Source: Luteimonas arsenica (GTDB lineage: Bacteria > Pseudomonadota > Gammaproteobacteria > Xanthomonadales > Xanthomonadaceae). From it: a stretch of 64,000 nt of DNA. A model generated the notes under the pieces. The model was not told where the DNA came from, did not search any database, and was given only the letters and a program-made list of their open reading frames with translations. Below, piece by piece: positions 23,419 through 31,909 of this stretch (positions within the stretch are counted from its first letter, which is position 1; each line of letters begins with the position of its first letter). The translations under genes were made by a program, and so were the position numbers. Location of the stretch: positions 1,302,001 to 1,366,000 of the forward strand of contig NZ_SJRW01000001.1 of assembly GCF_004352825.1 (NCBI RefSeq), read 5' to 3'.

Positions 23419-24386
23419 CAGTTGCCCTCCTTGCGCGCGAGCCGCGCCAACATCAATCGTGCGAGCGCCAGCACCACGAAGGTGACGATGAACAGCACGA
23501 AGCCCAGCAGGAGCAGCGCCGAGCGGTAGGTGTCGGTGGCCTCGCCGAAGTCGTTGGCGATCAGCGCGGCGATGGTGGTGCCGGGCTCGAGCAGCGAAGG
23601 CGTCAGGCGCACGCTGTTGCCGACGACGAAGGCCACCGCCATGGTCTCGCCGAGCGCGCGGCCGAGGCCCAGGAACACGCCGCCGATCACCGCCGAACGG
23701 GTGTAGGGCAGGACGATGTCCCAGGTCACTTCCCAGCGCGTGGAGCCCAGCGCGTAGGCCGACTCCTTCAGCCGCGTGGGCACGGTCAGGAACACCTCGC
23801 GCATCACCGAGGTGATGAAGGGCACGACCATGATCGCCAGCACCAGGCCGGCGGTGAGCACGCCGATGCCCAGCGGCGGCCCCTGGAACAGGATGCCCAG
23901 GCCCGGGATGGTGCCCAGGTGCTCGTTGAGCCAGGGCGTGACGTGCGCGGTCATCACCGGCACCAGCACGAACAGGCCCCACATGCCGTAGATGATCGAG
24001 GGGATGCCGGCCAGCAGCTCGATCGCCGCGCTCACCGGGCCCCGCATCCAGCGCGGTGCCACCTCGGTCAGGAACACCGCGATGCCGAAGCTCAGCGGCA
24101 CCGCCAGCAGCATGGCGATGATCGCGGTGACCACGGTGCCGTAGATCGGCGCCAGCGCGCCGTAGCGGTTTTCGACCGGGTTCCACTCGGCCGACAGGAA
24201 GAACGACAGGCCCTGCGACTGCAGGGCGTCGCGACCGCCCCAGAGCATCGACAGCGCGGCACTGGCGAGCGCCAGCAGCACGAAGGCGACGGTGCCGACC
24301 AGGGCATAGCGGAACCAGCGGTCGGCGCGGGCGTCACGCTGGTCGCGGCGGCTGGGGGCGATGGCGGGAACGGTGGTGGCGTTCAT
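23418..24386 (-). CDS. pstC: Phosphate ABC transporter permease PstC
   Basis: PstC is the partner permease of PstA. The 322-residue protein shows a first membrane span at ALVGTVAFVLLALASAALSML, the LLAGIPSIIYGMWGL segment and the PstB-contacting loop KESAYALGSTRWEVTWDIVLP. GRALGETMAVAFVVGN is also typical of the family. It follows pstS after 54 bases, and all downstream pst genes overlap, so the operon order pstS-pstC-pstA-pstB-phoU is intact. Confidence 0.95.
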   Translation of the reverse strand: MNATTVPAIAPSRRDQRDARADRWFRYALVGTVAFVLLALASAALSMLWGGRDALQSQGLSFFLSAEWNPVENRYGALAPIYGTVVTAIIAMLLAVPLSFGIAVFLTEVAPRWMRGPVSAAIELLAGIPSIIYGMWGLFVLVPVMTAHVTPWLNEHLGTIPGLGILFQGPPLGIGVLTAGLVLAIMVVPFITSVMREVFLTVPTRLKESAYALGSTRWEVTWDIVLPYTRSAVIGGVFLGLGRALGETMAVAFVVGNSVRLTPSLLEPGTTIAALIANDFGEATDTYRSALLLLGFVLFIVTFVVLALARLMLARLARKEGN

Positions 24387-24440
24387 GGGCTTCCCGGAGC
24401 GGTGGGGCGGCCCGCAGCGGCGGCTGCGGGCCGGGGCGCC

Positions 24441-25499
24441 TTACTTGAACTCGGCGGCCCAGTAGGCCTCGACCTGCTCGACCAGTTCCTCGGGAAGCGG
24501 CACGTAGTGCAACTCGCTGGCCTGGGCCTGGCCTTCCTCGAAGGCCCACTTGAAGAACTCCAGGGCGGCCTGGCTGCGCGCCGGATCGCGCGGCTGCTTC
24601 GGCATCAGCATGAAGTTGGTGGCGGTGATCGGCCAGGCATCCGCGCCCGGGGCGTCGGTGATCACGAGATTGAAGTCGCTGGCCGAAGCCCAGTCGGCGG
24701 TGCGCGCGGCGGCGGCGAAGCTCTCGGCGCTGGGCTCGACGAAGTTGCCGGCGGAGTTCTGCAGCGAGGCGTAGGGCATGGTGTTCTGCAGCGCGTAGGC
24801 GAGTTCGACGTAGCCGATCGCGCCCTTGATCTGCTGCACGTAGGACGCGACGCCCTCGTTGCCCTTGCCACCCACGCCCAGCGGCCAGGACACCGAGGTG
24901 CCTTCGCCGACGCGCTGCTTCCAGTCCGGGCTGACCTTGGACAGGTAGTTGGTGAAGTTGAAGCTGGTGCCCGAGCCGTCGGAGCGATGGACGATGCTGA
25001 TCTTGGCGTCCGGCAGCGCCAGGCCGGGGTTGAGGGCGGTGATCTCCGGCGCGTTCCAGGTGGCCACCTTGCCGAGGAAGATGTCCGCCAGCAGCGGGCC
25101 GGTGAGCTTCAGCGCGCCGGGCGCCAGCCCTTCGATGTTGACCACCGGCACCACGCCGCCGATCGCCGACGGGAACTGGCCCAGGTTGGCCTCGGCGAGT
25201 TCCTCGCTCGACAGCGGCTTGTCGCTGGAGCCGAAGTCGACCGTGCCGGCCTTGACCTGGGCGATGCCGCCGCCCGAGCCGATCGACTGGTAATTGACCT
25301 GGCGGCCGGTGGCGGCGTTGTAGTCGGCCGACCACTTGGAGACCAGCGGATAGATGAACGAGGCGCCGGCCCCGGAAACCTGTGTCGAGGCGCTGCCGGT
25401 GGTGCCGTCCGCGGGCTTGTCGCCCGAAGGCTGGCAGGCGGCGGCGAGCAGGGCCGTGGCGAGCGCGAGCGAAGCGATGCGCAGCTTGGGAAGGGTCAT
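24441..25499 (-). CDS. pstS: Phosphate-binding protein PstS (lipoprotein)
   Basis: PstS captures inorganic phosphate in the periplasm and passes it to PstCA. The 352-residue protein has a lipobox (LLAAAC, Cys22), so it is probably a lipoprotein rather than a soluble protein as in Escherichia coli. Phosphate-binding loops are visible as GAGASFIYPLVSKW, SIGSGGGIAQVKAG, DFGSSDKPLS and HRSDGSGTSFNF. The upstream region contains two Pho boxes. Start ATG 25499 follows a weak TGGA sequence. Confidence 0.95.
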   Translation of the reverse strand: MTLPKLRIASLALATALLAAACQPSGDKPADGTTGSASTQVSGAGASFIYPLVSKWSADYNAATGRQVNYQSIGSGGGIAQVKAGTVDFGSSDKPLSSEELAEANLGQFPSAIGGVVPVVNIEGLAPGALKLTGPLLADIFLGKVATWNAPEITALNPGLALPDAKISIVHRSDGSGTSFNFTNYLSKVSPDWKQRVGEGTSVSWPLGVGGKGNEGVASYVQQIKGAIGYVELAYALQNTMPYASLQNSAGNFVEPSAESFAAAARTADWASASDFNLVITDAPGADAWPITATNFMLMPKQPRDPARSQAALEFFKWAFEEGQAQASELHYVPLPEELVEQVEAYWAAEFK

Positions 25500-25547
25500 G
25501 TCGGGGTTCCAGTGTGGGCAGGCGCCGCGGGCGGCGTGCGGACATTG

Positions 25548-25577
25548 GATGATGTTTTTATGACCGCTTCATGACAC
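25548..25577 (-). promoter_or_regulatory. Pho box upstream of pstS (proximal)
   Basis: On the minus strand the sequence TGTCATGAAGCGGTCATAA contains two TGTCAT-like repeats 11 bases apart, the pattern of PhoB half-sites, followed by a CATCAT half-site at the same spacing. It ends about 50 bases before the pstS start. PhoB activation of pstSCAB-phoU under phosphate limitation is the expected consequence. Confidence 0.8.
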
Positions 25578-25615
25578 TGCCCGGATCGGGACCGCGGCCG
25601 GCGGCGGAGAATCGC

Positions 25616-25642
25616 AAAAAAGAACGGGCCCCGAAGGGCCCG
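25616..25642 (-). terminator. Intrinsic terminator between the two Pho boxes
   Basis: CGGGCCC (25625-25631), loop of four, GGGCCCG (25636-25642). On the minus strand the stem is followed by TTC and six T residues, a good rho-independent terminator. It lies downstream of the distal Pho box and upstream of the proximal one. It could end a short PhoB-driven transcript, or the transcript of the gene at 25796-26776. Confidence 0.8.
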
Positions 25643-25722
25643 AAGCGAAGCTGGAAGCAATGTCAGGAGAGGAGGAGTTCGGCAGGCGGGTGCGCGCTGC
25701 ATGTCGCGCACGCCGGCTTCGG
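25616..25722 (-). ncRNA. Candidate PhoB-controlled small RNA upstream of pstS
   Basis: A minus-strand transcript starting below the distal Pho box (a TTGAATATG sequence near 25724-25732 could serve as -10) and ending at the terminator near 25616 would be about 100 nt. The segment holds no convincing gene; the one small frame, starting MRRSRRARHAAR, runs through the terminator. The alternative is that this is only the 3' trailer of the upstream membrane-protein gene. Only the flanking signals support the call. Confidence 0.3.
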
Positions 25723-25742
25723 CGCATATTCAAGGCGCGCGC

Positions 25743-25783
25743 GGTGACCCGATGATGTCGTTCCGGTGACTGCTTCGTGACAG
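25743..25783 (-). promoter_or_regulatory. Pho box array (distal)
   Basis: On the minus strand four half-sites follow one another at 11-base spacing: TGTCAC, AGTCAC, CGACAT and GGTCAC, beginning CTGTCACGAAGCAGTCACC. This is a longer array than the proximal Pho box and lies about 245 bases before pstS, just past the end of the Mrr-like gene. It may drive a separate short transcript or act as a second PhoB site for pstS. Confidence 0.7.
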
Positions 25784-25795
25784 CGCCGCGTGGCT

Positions 25796-26776
25796 TCAGT
25801 AGCTGCGGCACTGGCGGAAGCGGACCGGCTTGCCGCTGTCCGCCGGCGGCGTCAGCTGGATGCGCGACGAGGCCAGGGCCGGATAGCGCTCGACCAGCGG
25901 GCAGATCGCCGCGACCGGATCGTCGCTGGTATCGCCGAGGAAGATCTCCAGGGTCGAACTGCTCGTCCAGATCGCTCGCAGGACCATCGGGAGCGTAGCC
26001 ACCGTGCTGGCCAGCTCGCGACGCTGGGCCTCCAGGGTCGCCGCGTCCGGGTTGGCGTCGGGAGCGGCACCGGGGGCCTCCTGCTTCGGCGCCGCGGCAT
26101 CGTCGGTGCCGTCCGTCGCGGTCTGGCCGGCGGGCGCGTCCATGGCCGCCGCGGCGGCGGGAGGCGAAGGCGTTGCGGTGGCGGGCGCGGACGGCGACAG
26201 GAAGCCCAGGGAGAACACGCCCACGCCCACGAGCAGCGCCAGCAGCCAGCCCGCCAGGCTGCGCTCGCGCGCGTGCTTGGCGGCCGAAGCCACGATCGGC
26301 GACACCACCGATCCCGGCAGCAGTGGGCGGAGCCACGGCCAGAGGACGGGACCATCAAGCAGTTCGATCGGCCGGCCCTTGGCAGCCGCGCGGCCGTCGT
26401 CGTCGATCGCTCCCTGGGTGACCAGCAGTCCCCCGACCGCGCCGGCCAGGCTCATGGCCGCAGCCAGTTCGTTCACCGACGGACGGCCGAGCACGTAAGC
26501 GCTGCCGTGTTTGGCCGACAGCAGCCAGTGTTCGCCGTCGCGGACAAGGGTGTAGTCCGCGTCGCCGCTGGGATTGCCGCGATCGTCCACGCGCTGGTAG
26601 CCACGCTTGGACAGCGCTTCAAGGACGATGCCGGTGAACTCGCGCCAGGACAGCGCCGAAAGCGCGGCGATGCCGGCGGCGGTCTCGTCGCGGCGGCGCA
26701 GCGGGCCTTGCGCCAGCCAGGTGGCCAGACCGCCCACGGCGAGGGTCGCCAGGATCGCGGATAGCCACTGCAGCAT
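25796..26776 (-). CDS. Membrane-anchored protein with degenerate Mrr-type restriction endonuclease domain
   Basis: This 326-residue protein has a membrane segment at residues 3-22 and a second near 173-192. The domain between them begins LSALSWREFTGIVLEALSKRGYQ, the Mrr_cat entry motif. It continues with SGDADYTLVRDGEHWLLSAKHG, corresponding to the D...(E/Q)xK catalytic strand. Asp72 and Lys89 are present, but the middle E/Q position is Ser87, so nuclease activity is doubtful. A Pro/Ala-rich linker and a C-terminal domain of about 90 residues (ELASTVATLPMVLRAIW) follow. Possible roles are DNA binding or envelope stress; no neighbouring methylase suggests restriction. Function is unknown. Confidence 0.7.
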   Translation of the reverse strand: MLQWLSAILATLAVGGLATWLAQGPLRRRDETAAGIAALSALSWREFTGIVLEALSKRGYQRVDDRGNPSGDADYTLVRDGEHWLLSAKHGSAYVLGRPSVNELAAAMSLAGAVGGLLVTQGAIDDDGRAAAKGRPIELLDGPVLWPWLRPLLPGSVVSPIVASAAKHARERSLAGWLLALLVGVGVFSLGFLSPSAPATATPSPPAAAAAMDAPAGQTATDGTDDAAAPKQEAPGAAPDANPDAATLEAQRRELASTVATLPMVLRAIWTSSSTLEIFLGDTSDDPVAAICPLVERYPALASSRIQLTPPADSGKPVRFRQCRSY

Positions 26777-26850
26777 GCGTATTACCTCGTAGTCCGATGC
26801 GAAGAAGGATAGATGGTGCCGGCGTGAAGGCGCGGGCAGGGCGGCGGCGG

Positions 26851-27126
26851 TCAGGCGAAATGCTTGTCCAGCACGCGCCGGATCTCGGCTTCGATCGGGC
26901 CCTGCATGGCGGACAGCAGGAAGCCCAGCTGGGCCTGCACGCGCACCGTTCCGGGGTCCACGGCGATGTTGCCGTCGACGCCGGCCCCATTGAAGGACAG
27001 CACGTCACCCTGCCAGCTGCAGTCCACCCCGAAGCGCTCGACCAGCTTGTCGGCCAGCTGCTGCACCGCCTCGCGCGCCTGCGGCATCGAAAGCCGATGA
27101 GGGTGGTTGATGTCGATGCCGGCCAT
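26851..27126 (-). CDS. Polyhydroxyalkanoic acid system family protein
   Basis: This 91-residue protein fits the small PHA-granule-region family (annotated as 'polyhydroxyalkanoic acid system protein'). The pattern is an N-terminal INHPHRLSMPQAREAVQQLADKL, a central FGVDCSWQGDVLSFNGAGVDGNIAV and a C-terminal helix ending RRVLDKHF. Family members are steroidogenic-domain-like small proteins often found away from PHA synthases. It lies alone between the Mrr-like gene and the divergent FHA gene. No phaC is in the window, so a role in PHA metabolism is only a family label. Confidence 0.8.
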   Translation of the reverse strand: MAGIDINHPHRLSMPQAREAVQQLADKLVERFGVDCSWQGDVLSFNGAGVDGNIAVDPGTVRVQAQLGFLLSAMQGPIEAEIRRVLDKHFA

Positions 27127-27210
27127 GGCGGGTTCCGTGGAAAGGGGCGGACATTCTGGGTGCGTGGCGGCCGCGATCCAAGGGGGCGCGCGTGATAGAT
27201 TCCCCGGCGC

Positions 27211-27993
27211 ATGAATACCCTCAGGCTCCGATTTGATTCCGATGGCGACGAATACCCGCTGGCCGCGGGCGTTCACGGCATGGGTCGGGTGGGGTCGGGG
27301 GCCGGGCTCGGGCCGGTGGATGCGTCGCCGCTGGTCAACTTCTGCGTCGATCGCCGCGGCGTCTGGCTGACGGTGCCCGACGGCACCCGGGGCGTGCACG
27401 TGAACGGGCGGCCGGTGCAACGCATGGCGATGCTGCGGGTGGGCGACGCGGTGTTCGTGGACGGCAGCGGCATCCGCCTGGTGTCGGCGCGGCCGCCGCG
27501 GCAGCCCGAGGCCGGCTTCGGCGACAGCACGGGCGAAGCCGGCGACGTGCGTGTCGTGCTGCGCGGCGTCGGCGGCCATTACCACGGCCGCAGCTTCACC
27601 CTCGAGCGTCCGCGCCTGGTCGGACGGGCCCCGGAGGCGGACATCCGCATCGACGAGGCGGCCTTCGCCGAGCGCCACGCGCGGCTGGAGGTCCTGCGTG
27701 GCGAGGTCGTGCTGCGAGACCTCGGCTCGGCCGAGGGCAGCCTGGTCAACGGCGAGCCGGTGCGCGACGCCGTGCTGCAGCCGGGCGACCAGGTGGTGTT
27801 CGACGCCCACCACCGCTTCGTGCTGGAGGCCCCTTCGAGTGCATCCACGCAGGAGGCCGGGTCGATGGAGCCGGTCGTCGCGAACGACGAACCGGTCCGC
27901 CGCGGCGGCGCCATGCGCCTGCCCTGGCTGGTCATCGTGGCTGCGCTGCTGGCGGGGCTGCTGGCCCTGCTACTGCTGTTCGGCGCCGGCTGA
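27211..27993 (+). CDS. FHA domain-containing membrane protein
   Basis: This 260-residue protein has an FHA (phosphothreonine-binding) domain at about residues 117-205. The core is RPRLVGRAPEADIRIDEAAFAERHARLEV, then LGSAEGSLVNGEPV, carrying the expected GR, S/R-H and N positions. A poorly conserved FHA-like first half (residues 1-95, VNGRPVQ) and a C-terminal membrane span (LPWLVIVAALLAGLLALLLL) complete it. A TAGATT box at 27196-27201 lies nine bases before ATG, giving at most a very short leader. The 3' end overlaps the convergent msrQ gene by 24 bases. No kinase or type VI secretion gene is nearby, so the partner is unknown. Confidence 0.85.
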   Translation: MNTLRLRFDSDGDEYPLAAGVHGMGRVGSGAGLGPVDASPLVNFCVDRRGVWLTVPDGTRGVHVNGRPVQRMAMLRVGDAVFVDGSGIRLVSARPPRQPEAGFGDSTGEAGDVRVVLRGVGGHYHGRSFTLERPRLVGRAPEADIRIDEAAFAERHARLEVLRGEVVLRDLGSAEGSLVNGEPVRDAVLQPGDQVVFDAHHRFVLEAPSSASTQEAGSMEPVVANDEPVRRGGAMRLPWLVIVAALLAGLLALLLLFGAG

Positions 27994-28608
27994 AGCCGCT
28001 GGGCGCGGGCGCGGGTCCGCGTGGCGCCGCCGCCTGGCAACGCGCCAGCCCAGGAGCACCGCCAGGATCACGGCGTACAGCAGCGGCTCGCGGAAGTCGG
28101 ACTTCACCACCCACCAGAAGTGCAGCACCGCCAGCGCCGCGATGGCGTAGACCAGGCGGTGCAGGCGGCCCCAGTGGCGCCCCAGCCGCCGCATCCAGCC
28201 GCGGGTCGAGGTCACGGCCAGCGGCACCAGCAGCAGCCAGGCGGCGAAGCCGACGGTGATGTAGGGTCGTTCGACGATGTCGGCGAACACCTGGCCCCAC
28301 CAGCCGCGCAGGTCGAGCACCAGCCAGGCCATGAAGTGCAGGCTGGCGTAGGCGAAGGCCCAGAGCCCGAGCATCCGCCGGAATCGCAGCAGCTGCGGCT
28401 GCCCGGTGAGCTGGCGCAGCGGCGTCACCACCAGGGTGACCAGCAGCAGGCGCAGCGCCCACAGCCCGAGTTCGTGTTCGATCGCGGTCACCGGGTCGGC
28501 GCCCAGCGCGTCGAGGTCGGTACCGCTGCCGACCTGCCAGGCCTTCCAGCCCAGCAGCACGAGCGGAACCAGCACCAGCGCGTGCAGGGCGGCCTTGGCC
28601 GCGACCAT
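27970..28608 (-). CDS. msrQ: Protein-methionine-sulfoxide reductase heme-binding subunit MsrQ
   Basis: MsrQ is the inner-membrane b-type heme subunit that passes electrons from the quinone pool or flavin reductase to periplasmic MsrP. The 212-residue protein has six membrane segments of the ferric-reductase-like domain, with conserved histidines in ASLHFMAWLV, WGRLHRLVYAIAALAVLHFWWVVKSD and the RRMLGLWAFAY segment. It begins 16 bases after the msrP stop. Its 3' end runs 24 bases into the FHA gene on the other strand. Confidence 0.95.
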   Translation of the reverse strand: MVAAKAALHALVLVPLVLLGWKAWQVGSGTDLDALGADPVTAIEHELGLWALRLLLVTLVVTPLRQLTGQPQLLRFRRMLGLWAFAYASLHFMAWLVLDLRGWWGQVFADIVERPYITVGFAAWLLLVPLAVTSTRGWMRRLGRHWGRLHRLVYAIAALAVLHFWWVVKSDFREPLLYAVILAVLLGWRVARRRRHADPRPRPAASAGAEQQ

Positions 28609-28624
28609 CGCGCCCGCGCCGCGC

Positions 28625-29596
28625 TCAGTACCAGCGCGCAAGGTCCATGCCCTGGTAGAGCGACGCGACCTGCGCCGCATAGCCGTTGAAGGGCTGGGTG
28701 GCGATGCGGTCGGCGAACAGGCGGTTGCCGTCGCCGGCGATCCGGCGCTCGCTCTTCTGGCTCCAGCGCGGGTGGTCGACCGCCGGGTTCACGTTGGCGA
28801 AGAAGCCGTACTCTCGCGGCTGCATGTCGTTCCACGAGGTGCGCGGCGCCTTGCGCGTGAACTCGATGGCGACGATCGACTTGATGCCCTTGAAGCCGTA
28901 CTTCCACGGCACCACCAGCCGCAGCGGCGCGCCGTTCTGCTGTGGCAGCGGCCTGCCGTACATGCCGGTCACCAGCAGGGCCAGCGGATGCATGGCCTCG
29001 TCGATGCGCAGGCCCTCGCGGTAGGGCCAGTCCAGGATCGGCGCACGTATGCCGGGCATCTGCCGCGGATCGGCGAGGGTGGTGAAGGCGACGTACTTCG
29101 CGTCCGACGAGGGCTCGAAGCGCTTGAGCACCTCGCCCAGCGGCACGCCCAGCCAGGGGATGACCATCGACCAGCCCTCGACGCAGCGCATGCGGTAGAC
29201 GCGCTCCTCCGGCACCAGGCCCTTGAGCAGGGTTTCCAGCGGCACGGTCCCGGGCTTTGCGCATTCGCCGCCTACGGCCACCGACCAGGGCGAGGTGACC
29301 AGGGTCTTGGCCGCGCGCGAGGGATCGGCCTTGCCGCTGCCGAACTCGTAGAAGTTGTTGTAGCTGGTGGCGTCCTCGTAGCGGGTCAGCGGCCCGGCGG
29401 CATCCGCGCCGGTGCCGGTCGCGTCAGTCCCGGCGGCGCGCGGGATGTCCTGCGGAGGTGGCGGTTCGCCGCGGCAGCCGGCCACTGACAGGGCCGGCGC
29501 CAGGGCCAGGGCCTTGAGCAGGCGGCGGCGGTCGCGATAGACCGCTTCGCCGGTGATCTGGGACGCTGGCGTGGGGGGCAGGCGGCATCGGGACAT
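28625..29596 (-). CDS. msrP: Protein-methionine-sulfoxide reductase catalytic subunit MsrP
   Basis: MsrP is a periplasmic molybdopterin enzyme that repairs methionine sulfoxide in envelope proteins. The N-terminus carries a twin-arginine signal ([17 protein letters not shown]) for folded export. The sulfite-oxidase-type core shows [15 protein letters not shown], the molybdenum-ligand Cys in [15 protein letters not shown] (about residue 137), and [17 protein letters not shown] 29596 has GAGGAA upstream and gives 323 residues, the normal size. An in-frame ATG 87 bases further upstream lacks support. A Cys follows the signal (VAGC), so lipid modification cannot be excluded. Confidence 0.95.
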   Translation of the reverse strand: MSRCRLPPTPASQITGEAVYRDRRRLLKALALAPALSVAGCRGEPPPPQDIPRAAGTDATGTGADAAGPLTRYEDATSYNNFYEFGSGKADPSRAAKTLVTSPWSVAVGGECAKPGTVPLETLLKGLVPEERVYRMRCVEGWSMVIPWLGVPLGEVLKRFEPSSDAKYVAFTTLADPRQMPGIRAPILDWPYREGLRIDEAMHPLALLVTGMYGRPLPQQNGAPLRLVVPWKYGFKGIKSIVAIEFTRKAPRTSWNDMQPREYGFFANVNPAVDHPRWSQKSERRIAGDGNRLFADRIATQPFNGYAAQVASLYQGMDLARWY

Positions 29597-29715
29597 GCGC
29601 GCATTCCTCGTGAGGAGATCACGCCCGATCCTACGGCAGCGCCTGTTATGGACACGGCGTGCGCCAGTGCTGCATTGCGGCATACTGGATTGCTCCCACC
29701 CACCGAGGATCCACC

Positions 29716-30822
29716 ATGTCGCGCGCCTACAACTTCAGCCCCGGACCCGCCATGCTCCCGGAGTCCGTGCTGCTCGAGGCGCGCGAGACGATGCTCGAGT
29801 ACGGCGATGCCGGCGCCTCGATCGCGGAGATCAGCCATCGCGGGCCCGAATTCCTGGACATCGCGGCCCGCGCCGAGGCCGACCTGCGCGAGCTGCTCTC
29901 GATCCCGGCCGACTACGCCGTGCTGTTCCTGCCCGGCGGCGCCACCACCCAGCAGGCGCTGCTGCCGCTGAACTTCGCCGCCCCCGGGCAGCGCGCGGAC
30001 TACGTGCTGACCGGCCATTGGGGCGCGACCGCGACCCGTCAGGCCGCGCCCTACGTCGACCTGAACGTGGCCGCCAGCAGCGAAGCCGACGGCTACCGCA
30101 GCATCCCGGCGGTGGATGAGTGGAAACTGTCCGCGAACGCGGCCTACGTCCACGTCACCGCCAACGAGACCATCCACGGCGTCGAGTTCCGGCCGCCGGC
30201 TCCGGGCGGCCACGCCTTCCCGGACACCGGCGAGGTGCCGCTGTTCGCCGACTTCAGCTCCAGCATCGCCTCCGAGCCGGTCGACGTCTCGCGCTTCGGG
30301 GCCATCTACGCCGGTGCGCAGAAGAATCTCGGTCCGGTCGGCATCGGCGTGGTGATCGTGCGCCGCGACCTGCTCGAGCGCGCCGGCCAGCCGCGCGCGG
30401 ACATCTTCGACTACCGCCTGCAGCTGGCGGCCGAGTCGATGCTCAACACGCCGCCGACCTGGAACTGGTACGTCGCCGGCCTGACCTTCCGCTGGATGCT
30501 CGACGAGGGCGGGGTGGAGGCCTTCGCGCGCCGCAGCGACGAGAAGGCGAAACTGCTGTACGCGGCCATCGACGGCTCCGGCGGCTTCTACCGCAACGAG
30601 GTCGACCCGGCGGTGCGCTCGCGCATGAACGTGCCATTCTTCCTGCCCGACCCGGCGTTGGACGCGGCCTTCCTCGCCGGCGCGCGCGATGCCGGGCTGG
30701 TCGGCCTCAAGGGCCATCGCGTGGTCGGCGGCATGCGCGCCTCGATCTACAACCCGATGCCGCTGGAAGGCGTGCAGGCGCTCGTCGACCACATGAAGGA
30801 ATTCCAGCGCAGCCATGGCTGA
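29716..30822 (+). CDS. serC: Phosphoserine aminotransferase SerC
   Basis: SerC is a PLP enzyme that makes 3-phosphoserine in serine synthesis and also acts in pyridoxal phosphate synthesis. The N-terminus [17 protein letters not shown] is typical. The PLP lysine lies in [13 protein letters not shown], near residue 202. [19 protein letters not shown] near the C-terminus is a family motif. Start ATG 29716 has GAGGAT upstream and gives 368 residues, close to the usual 360. pheA overlaps its end by eight bases, so serC, pheA and aroA form one operon. Confidence 0.96.
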   Translation: MSRAYNFSPGPAMLPESVLLEARETMLEYGDAGASIAEISHRGPEFLDIAARAEADLRELLSIPADYAVLFLPGGATTQQALLPLNFAAPGQRADYVLTGHWGATATRQAAPYVDLNVAASSEADGYRSIPAVDEWKLSANAAYVHVTANETIHGVEFRPPAPGGHAFPDTGEVPLFADFSSSIASEPVDVSRFGAIYAGAQKNLGPVGIGVVIVRRDLLERAGQPRADIFDYRLQLAAESMLNTPPTWNWYVAGLTFRWMLDEGGVEAFARRSDEKAKLLYAAIDGSGGFYRNEVDPAVRSRMNVPFFLPDPALDAAFLAGARDAGLVGLKGHRVVGGMRASIYNPMPLEGVQALVDHMKEFQRSHG

Positions 30823-31909
30823 GAACGAGAAAAAGCCCGACCTGGCCGCGGTGCGCGCCCAGATCGACGGCATCGACCGCGAGATCCAGGCCCTGATCGC
30901 CGAGCGTGCGCTGTTCGCGCGCCAGGTCGGCCGCGCCAAGGGCAAGCTGGCCGCCGCCATCGACTACTACCGCCCCGAGCGCGAGGCGCAGGTGCTGCGC
31001 CGCGTGGTCGACCGCAACGACGGCCCGCTGCAGGACGAGGTGCTGGTGCGCCTGTTCCGCGAGATCATGTCGGCCTGCCTCGCCCAGCAGGAGCCGCTGA
31101 AGGTCGGCTTCCTCGGGCCCGAGGGCACGTTCTCGCAGCAGGCGGTGCACAAGCACTTCGGCCACTCCGCGCGCGGGCTGCCGCTGGCCAGCGTCGAGGA
31201 GGTGTTCGACGAGGTCGCCTCCGGCGCCGCCGACTTCGGCGTGGTGCCGGTGGAAAATTCGGGGCAGGGCACGATCCAGTCCACGCTCGACATGTTCCTG
31301 ACCTCGCCGCTGATGATCTGCGGCGAGGTCGAGCTGCGCGTGCACCAGTACCTGATGTCGCGCACCGGCCGGATCGAGGACGTCGAGCGCATCTACTCGC
31401 ACGGCCTGTCGCTGGCGCAGTGCAGGAACTGGCTGCGCCAGCACCTGCCGCTGGCGGAGAAGGTGGCGGTGTCGAGCAACGCCGAGGGCGCGCGCCGGGC
31501 ACGCAACGCCGACGACGCGGCCGCGATCGCCGGCGACACCGCCGGCCATGTCTACGGGCTCAAGGTCGTGGCCGGCCCGATCGAGGACCGCAGCGACAAC
31601 ACCACGCGCTTCCTGGTGCTGGGACGCGCCGCGTTTCCGCCTTCGGGGCACGACCGCACCTCGCTGATGGTGTCGATCCGCGACCAGCCCGGTGCGCTGT
31701 ATCGGATCCTGGAGCCGCTGGCGCGCCACGGCATCAGCATGAACCGCATCGAGTCGCGGCCGGCGCACGGCGCGCTGTGGGAGTACGCCTTCTTCATCGA
31801 TGTCGGCGGCCACGTCGAGGAGTCGCCGCTGAAGGACGCGCTGGCCGAGATCGATGCCTTCGCCGGCGAGGTGCGGGTGCTGGGCTCGTACCCGGTGGCG
31901 GTGCCGTGA
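30815..31909 (+). CDS. pheA: Bifunctional chorismate mutase/prephenate dehydratase (P-protein) PheA
   Basis: PheA turns chorismate into phenylpyruvate for phenylalanine synthesis. The 364-residue protein has an AroQ-type mutase domain (residues 8-95: [35 protein letters not shown]). The dehydratase domain follows with [31 protein letters not shown] and the catalytic segment [14 protein letters not shown]-terminal ACT regulatory domain has [19 protein letters not shown] and the ESRP phenylalanine-binding motif ([10 protein letters not shown]), so feedback inhibition is expected. It overlaps both neighbours, which implies translational coupling. Confidence 0.96.
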   Translation: MAENEKKPDLAAVRAQIDGIDREIQALIAERALFARQVGRAKGKLAAAIDYYRPEREAQVLRRVVDRNDGPLQDEVLVRLFREIMSACLAQQEPLKVGFLGPEGTFSQQAVHKHFGHSARGLPLASVEEVFDEVASGAADFGVVPVENSGQGTIQSTLDMFLTSPLMICGEVELRVHQYLMSRTGRIEDVERIYSHGLSLAQCRNWLRQHLPLAEKVAVSSNAEGARRARNADDAAAIAGDTAGHVYGLKVVAGPIEDRSDNTTRFLVLGRAAFPPSGHDRTSLMVSIRDQPGALYRILEPLARHGISMNRIESRPAHGALWEYAFFIDVGGHVEESPLKDALAEIDAFAGEVRVLGSYPVAVP

